Below are positions 61,726 to 64,000 of a stretch of 64,000 nt of DNA, in pieces. Below the pieces are notes generated by a model that was given only the letters and a program-made list of their open reading frames with translations, did no database searches and had not been told where the DNA came from. Position 1 is the stretch's first letter. The number at the start of each line of letters is the position of its first letter. Both the position numbers and the translations under genes were made by a program. Where the stretch lies: positions 248,001 through 312,000 of the forward strand of contig NZ_JACYVI010000004.1 of NCBI RefSeq assembly GCF_014842265.1, given 5' to 3'. The DNA is from Pseudomonas sp. CFBP 13711 (GTDB lineage Bacteria; Pseudomonadota; Gammaproteobacteria; Pseudomonadales; Pseudomonadaceae).

Positions 61726-63066
61726 ATGACCACTCCCGTCCTTGAGCAGGTTGACCCTGCCACTCTGAGAAAAGTCATCGTTGCCGCCGCCATCGGCAAT
61801 TTCGTCGAATGGTTCGACTTCGCGGTGTACGGCTTTCTGGCCACGACCATCGCCCAGCAGTTCTTCCCCAGCGGCGATGCCAGCGCGGCGTTATTGAAAA
61901 CCTTCGCAGTGTTCGCCGTGGCCTTCGCGTTTCGGCCGCTGGGCGGGGTGTTCTTCGGCATGCTGGGCGACCGTATCGGCCGCAAACGCACGCTGGCGTT
62001 CACCATCCTGTTGATGGCCGGGGCGACGACGATCATCGGTCTGTTGCCGACCTACGCGGCAATCGGCGTGACGGCGCCCGTCTTGCTCACCCTCATTCGC
62101 TGCGCCCAGGGCTTTTCTGCCGGCGGCGAGTACGCGGGGGCGTGCGCTTACTTGATGGAGCACGCGCCACGCACGCAGCGGGCGTGGTACGGCAGCTTCG
62201 TGCCGGTATCGACTTTTTCGGCGTTCGCGGCGGCGGCGATCATTGCCTACGCGCTGGAAGCCTCGCTGAGCGCCGAAGCCATGGGCAGTTGGGGCTGGCG
62301 GCTGCCGTTTCTGATCGCAGCGCCGTTGGGGCTGGTCGGGCTGTACCTGCGCTGGAAACTGGACGAAACCCCGGCGTTTCAGGCGGTCAAGCAGGAGCAT
62401 GCTGTCGCTCATTCGCCCCTCAAGGAAACCCTGCGCAACCACGGCGCGGCGATTTGCTGCCTCGGCGCGTTCGTGTCGCTGACGGCGCTGTCGTTCTACA
62501 TGTTCACCACCTATTTCGCGACCTACTTGCAGGTGGCGGGCGGGCTGAGCCGTGCGACGGCGCTGCTGGTGTCGTTGATTGCCTTGCTGTTCGCCGCCGC
62601 CATCTGTCCGGTGGCCGGGGCATTTTCCGACAAGGTCGGGCGCCGCAAGACAGTGCTTAGCACCTGCGTCCTGCTGATCGTGGTGGTGTATCCGTCGTTT
62701 TTGATGGCCAGTTCCGGTTCGTTCGTGGCGTCGATCGTCGGCGTGATGTTGCTGGCGATTGGCGCGGTCCTGTGCGGAGTGGTCACGGCGGCGCTGTTGT
62801 CGGAGACCTTTCCGACACGCACCCGCTACACCGCTTCGGCGATCACCTACAACATGGCGTACACAATCTTCGGCGGAACGGCCCCGTTGATGGCGACCTG
62901 GTTGATCGGCGCGACGGGCAGCAACCTGGCGCCGGCGTTTTACCTGATCGTGATCGCGCTGCTGGCGCTGGCGGGCGGGCTGGCCCTGCCGGAGACATCC
63001 AAAGTGTCGCTGCATGAGGTCGAGGGTTCGCTGACGGCGCGGGGCAGATTGCAGACGGTGGTTTGA
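61726..63066 (+). CDS. MFS transporter, metabolite:proton symporter (MHS) family
   Basis: 446 residues with 12 predicted membrane helices. The start KVIVAAAIGNFVEWFDFAVYGFLA, the loop GDRIGRKRTL after helix 2 and RCAQGFSAGGEYAGA in helix 4-5 are the ProP/MHS pattern, so import of a carboxylate or compatible solute with H+ is likely. The substrate is unknown. It lies downstream of the PLP gene by 150 bp. Confidence 0.88.
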   Translation: MTTPVLEQVDPATLRKVIVAAAIGNFVEWFDFAVYGFLATTIAQQFFPSGDASAALLKTFAVFAVAFAFRPLGGVFFGMLGDRIGRKRTLAFTILLMAGATTIIGLLPTYAAIGVTAPVLLTLIRCAQGFSAGGEYAGACAYLMEHAPRTQRAWYGSFVPVSTFSAFAAAAIIAYALEASLSAEAMGSWGWRLPFLIAAPLGLVGLYLRWKLDETPAFQAVKQEHAVAHSPLKETLRNHGAAICCLGAFVSLTALSFYMFTTYFATYLQVAGGLSRATALLVSLIALLFAAAICPVAGAFSDKVGRRKTVLSTCVLLIVVVYPSFLMASSGSFVASIVGVMLLAIGAVLCGVVTAALLSETFPTRTRYTASAITYNMAYTIFGGTAPLMATWLIGATGSNLAPAFYLIVIALLALAGGLALPETSKVSLHEVEGSLTARGRLQTVV

Positions 63067-63136
63067 CTGGGGGCGGTGCTCTATGCTCGCGTAGATGTCG
63101 GAATATCTGCTGGAGTTTCGGCGGATTGCAGGCCGT

Positions 63137-63165
63137 CTTCGTGAGCAAGCTCACTCCCACAAGGG
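63137..63165. repeat. Single REP (GCGAGC-type)
   Basis: CTTCGTGAGCAAGCTCACTC followed by CCACAAGGG in the gap between the MHS transporter and fsr. No inverted partner is seen, so it is a solo REP. Confidence 0.75.
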
Positions 63166-63343
63166 TTGCGCCTGCCAGACGATAACGGGGTGCCAGAACA
63201 ACTGCAACACGCTATCCCACTCACAAATCAGCAACAAAACATGGCAGCCGCGCCCCAAAAAATGGCACATTGGCGACCCCTTGTGCCGCTGACATGTTCT
63301 GTAACGAGTCCGACGGCGCGTCAACGTTCGATGGATGGACCCG

Positions 63344-64000
63344 ATGGCCGTTACTCGCCCTGCAACCGTGCCCGCGACCGATACCCAACCCGTTCCCGCC
63401 CCGCAATCAGCGCAATCAAGCCCCTTGGTCATGCGCATCATCGGTGCGGTGGCACTGGCGCACCTGCTCAATGACCTGATCCAGTCGATCCTGCCTTCGA
63501 TCTACCCGATGCTGAAGGCCTCGTACGGCCTGAGTTTCACCCAGGTTGGGCTGATCACCCTGACGTTTCAGGTCACGGCGTCGTTGCTTCAGCCCTGGGT
63601 CGGCTATTTCACCGACCGTCATCCCAACCCATTGGTGCTGCCGGTTGGCTCGTTGTGCATTCTGGGCGGCGTGATGCTGCTCGCGACCGTCGGCAGCTTC
63701 CCGCTGATCTTGCTCGCCGCAGGGTTGATCGGCATCGGCTCGTCGACTTTTCACCCCGAAGCCTCGCGCATCGCCCGGCTGGCCTCAGGCGGGCGCTTTG
63801 GCCTGGCGCAATCGACCTTTCAGGTGGGCGGCAACAGTGGATCGGCTATCGGGCCGCTGCTGGCGGCGGCGATCATCATCCCGTTCGGCCAGGGCCACAT
63901 CGCCTGGTTCGGGCTGGTGGCGCTGTTTTCCGTAGGCCTGCTGTACGCGATCAGCCGCTGGTACAAGGCGCACCTGGCGCTGTTCAAGATCAAGGCCGGC
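63344..64000 (+). CDS. fsr: Fosmidomycin resistance protein Fsr, MFS (partial)
   Basis: The first 219 codons run to the right edge. After a 30-residue Pro/Thr/Ala-rich N-terminus, the sequence is very close to E. coli Fsr as I recall it (YGLSFTQVGLITLTFQVTAS; GIGSSTFHPEASRIARLASG; LAQSTFQVGGNSGSAIGPLL). It is an inner-membrane drug/proton antiporter. Start choice is between ATG 63344 and an in-frame ATG at 63335, with no clear ribosome site. The C-terminal half lies outside the window. Confidence 0.88.
   Translation, partial: MAVTRPATVPATDTQPVPAPQSAQSSPLVMRIIGAVALAHLLNDLIQSILPSIYPMLKASYGLSFTQVGLITLTFQVTASLLQPWVGYFTDRHPNPLVLPVGSLCILGGVMLLATVGSFPLILLAAGLIGIGSSTFHPEASRIARLASGGRFGLAQSTFQVGGNSGSAIGPLLAAAIIIPFGQGHIAWFGLVALFSVGLLYAISRWYKAHLALFKIKAG

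Overview
The window is chromosomal DNA of a Pseudomonas species (Gammaproteobacteria). GC is high, the codon use is typical of the genus, and three long blocks keep the gene order known from P. aeruginosa: PA2811-PA2817 (yadGH, GST, fadE, two small genes), PA2985-PA2957 (DUF2062, comEC, exbBD, lpxK, kdsB, murB, rne, rluC, sppA, maf, yceD-rpmF-plsX-fabDG-acpP-fabF-pabC-mltG-tmk-holB-pilZ-tatD, sRNA, tetR) and PA3116-PA3107 (usg, fimV, truA, trpF, accD, folC, dedD, cvpA, purF, metZ). Two families of Pseudomonas REP/REPIN palindromes are scattered between genes. The exact species cannot be fixed from the sequence, and the gene-order comparisons are from memory.

Layout. 1-2.4 kb: an SsuD-like flavin monooxygenase running off the left edge, a 700-bp gap with a REPIN and a heavily base-paired repeat-like element, and two small genes. 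2.5-7.8 kb: fadE (beta-oxidation), a glutathione transferase, and a YadGH-type ABC exporter. 7.9-15.7 kb: a DUF2062 protein, comEC, then the tightly overlapped exbB-exbD-lpxK-trm112-kdsB-murB run (energy transduction, lipid A/Kdo and peptidoglycan precursors). The usual ptpA between kdsB and murB is missing, and a MobA-like nucleotidyltransferase sits between murB and rne. 15.8-22.5 kb: rne (minus strand, long leader), rluC, a HAD phosphatase, sppA. 22.5-33.5 kb: maf, then the fatty-acid synthesis cluster and mltG-tmk-holB-pilZ-tatD. 33.5-36 kb: a candidate RgsA sRNA, a TetR regulator, a lipoprotein and a DUF1285 protein. 36-48.5 kb: usg, fimV, truA, trpF, accD, folC, dedD, cvpA, purF, metZ.

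48.6-49.1 kb is a tRNA cluster (Val, Asp, Asp). The remainder does not follow the PAO1 block order: a stand-alone aroA, a DUF2242 lipoprotein, and a biosynthetic threonine deaminase (ilvA, minus strand). The ilvA gene is preceded by what looks like a complete transcription attenuator: a leader peptide rich in Val/Ile/Thr/Ala codons, mutually exclusive hairpins, and a terminator. After that come a 28-codon small ORF, an AraC regulator next to a nitrilase-fold protein that lacks its catalytic Cys, a chemoreceptor, fadH, a D-cysteine desulfhydrase/ACC deaminase-like gene with a REP sequence inside its reading frame, an MHS-type transporter, and the start of fsr.

The most interesting signals are the ilvA attenuator with its second, translationally coupled small ORF, the three-way-junction element at 1422-1629, the REP read as codons at 61212-61240, the nitrilase pseudoenzyme, the apparently leaderless promoters of yceD and rluC, and the non-standard AroA active-site segment.
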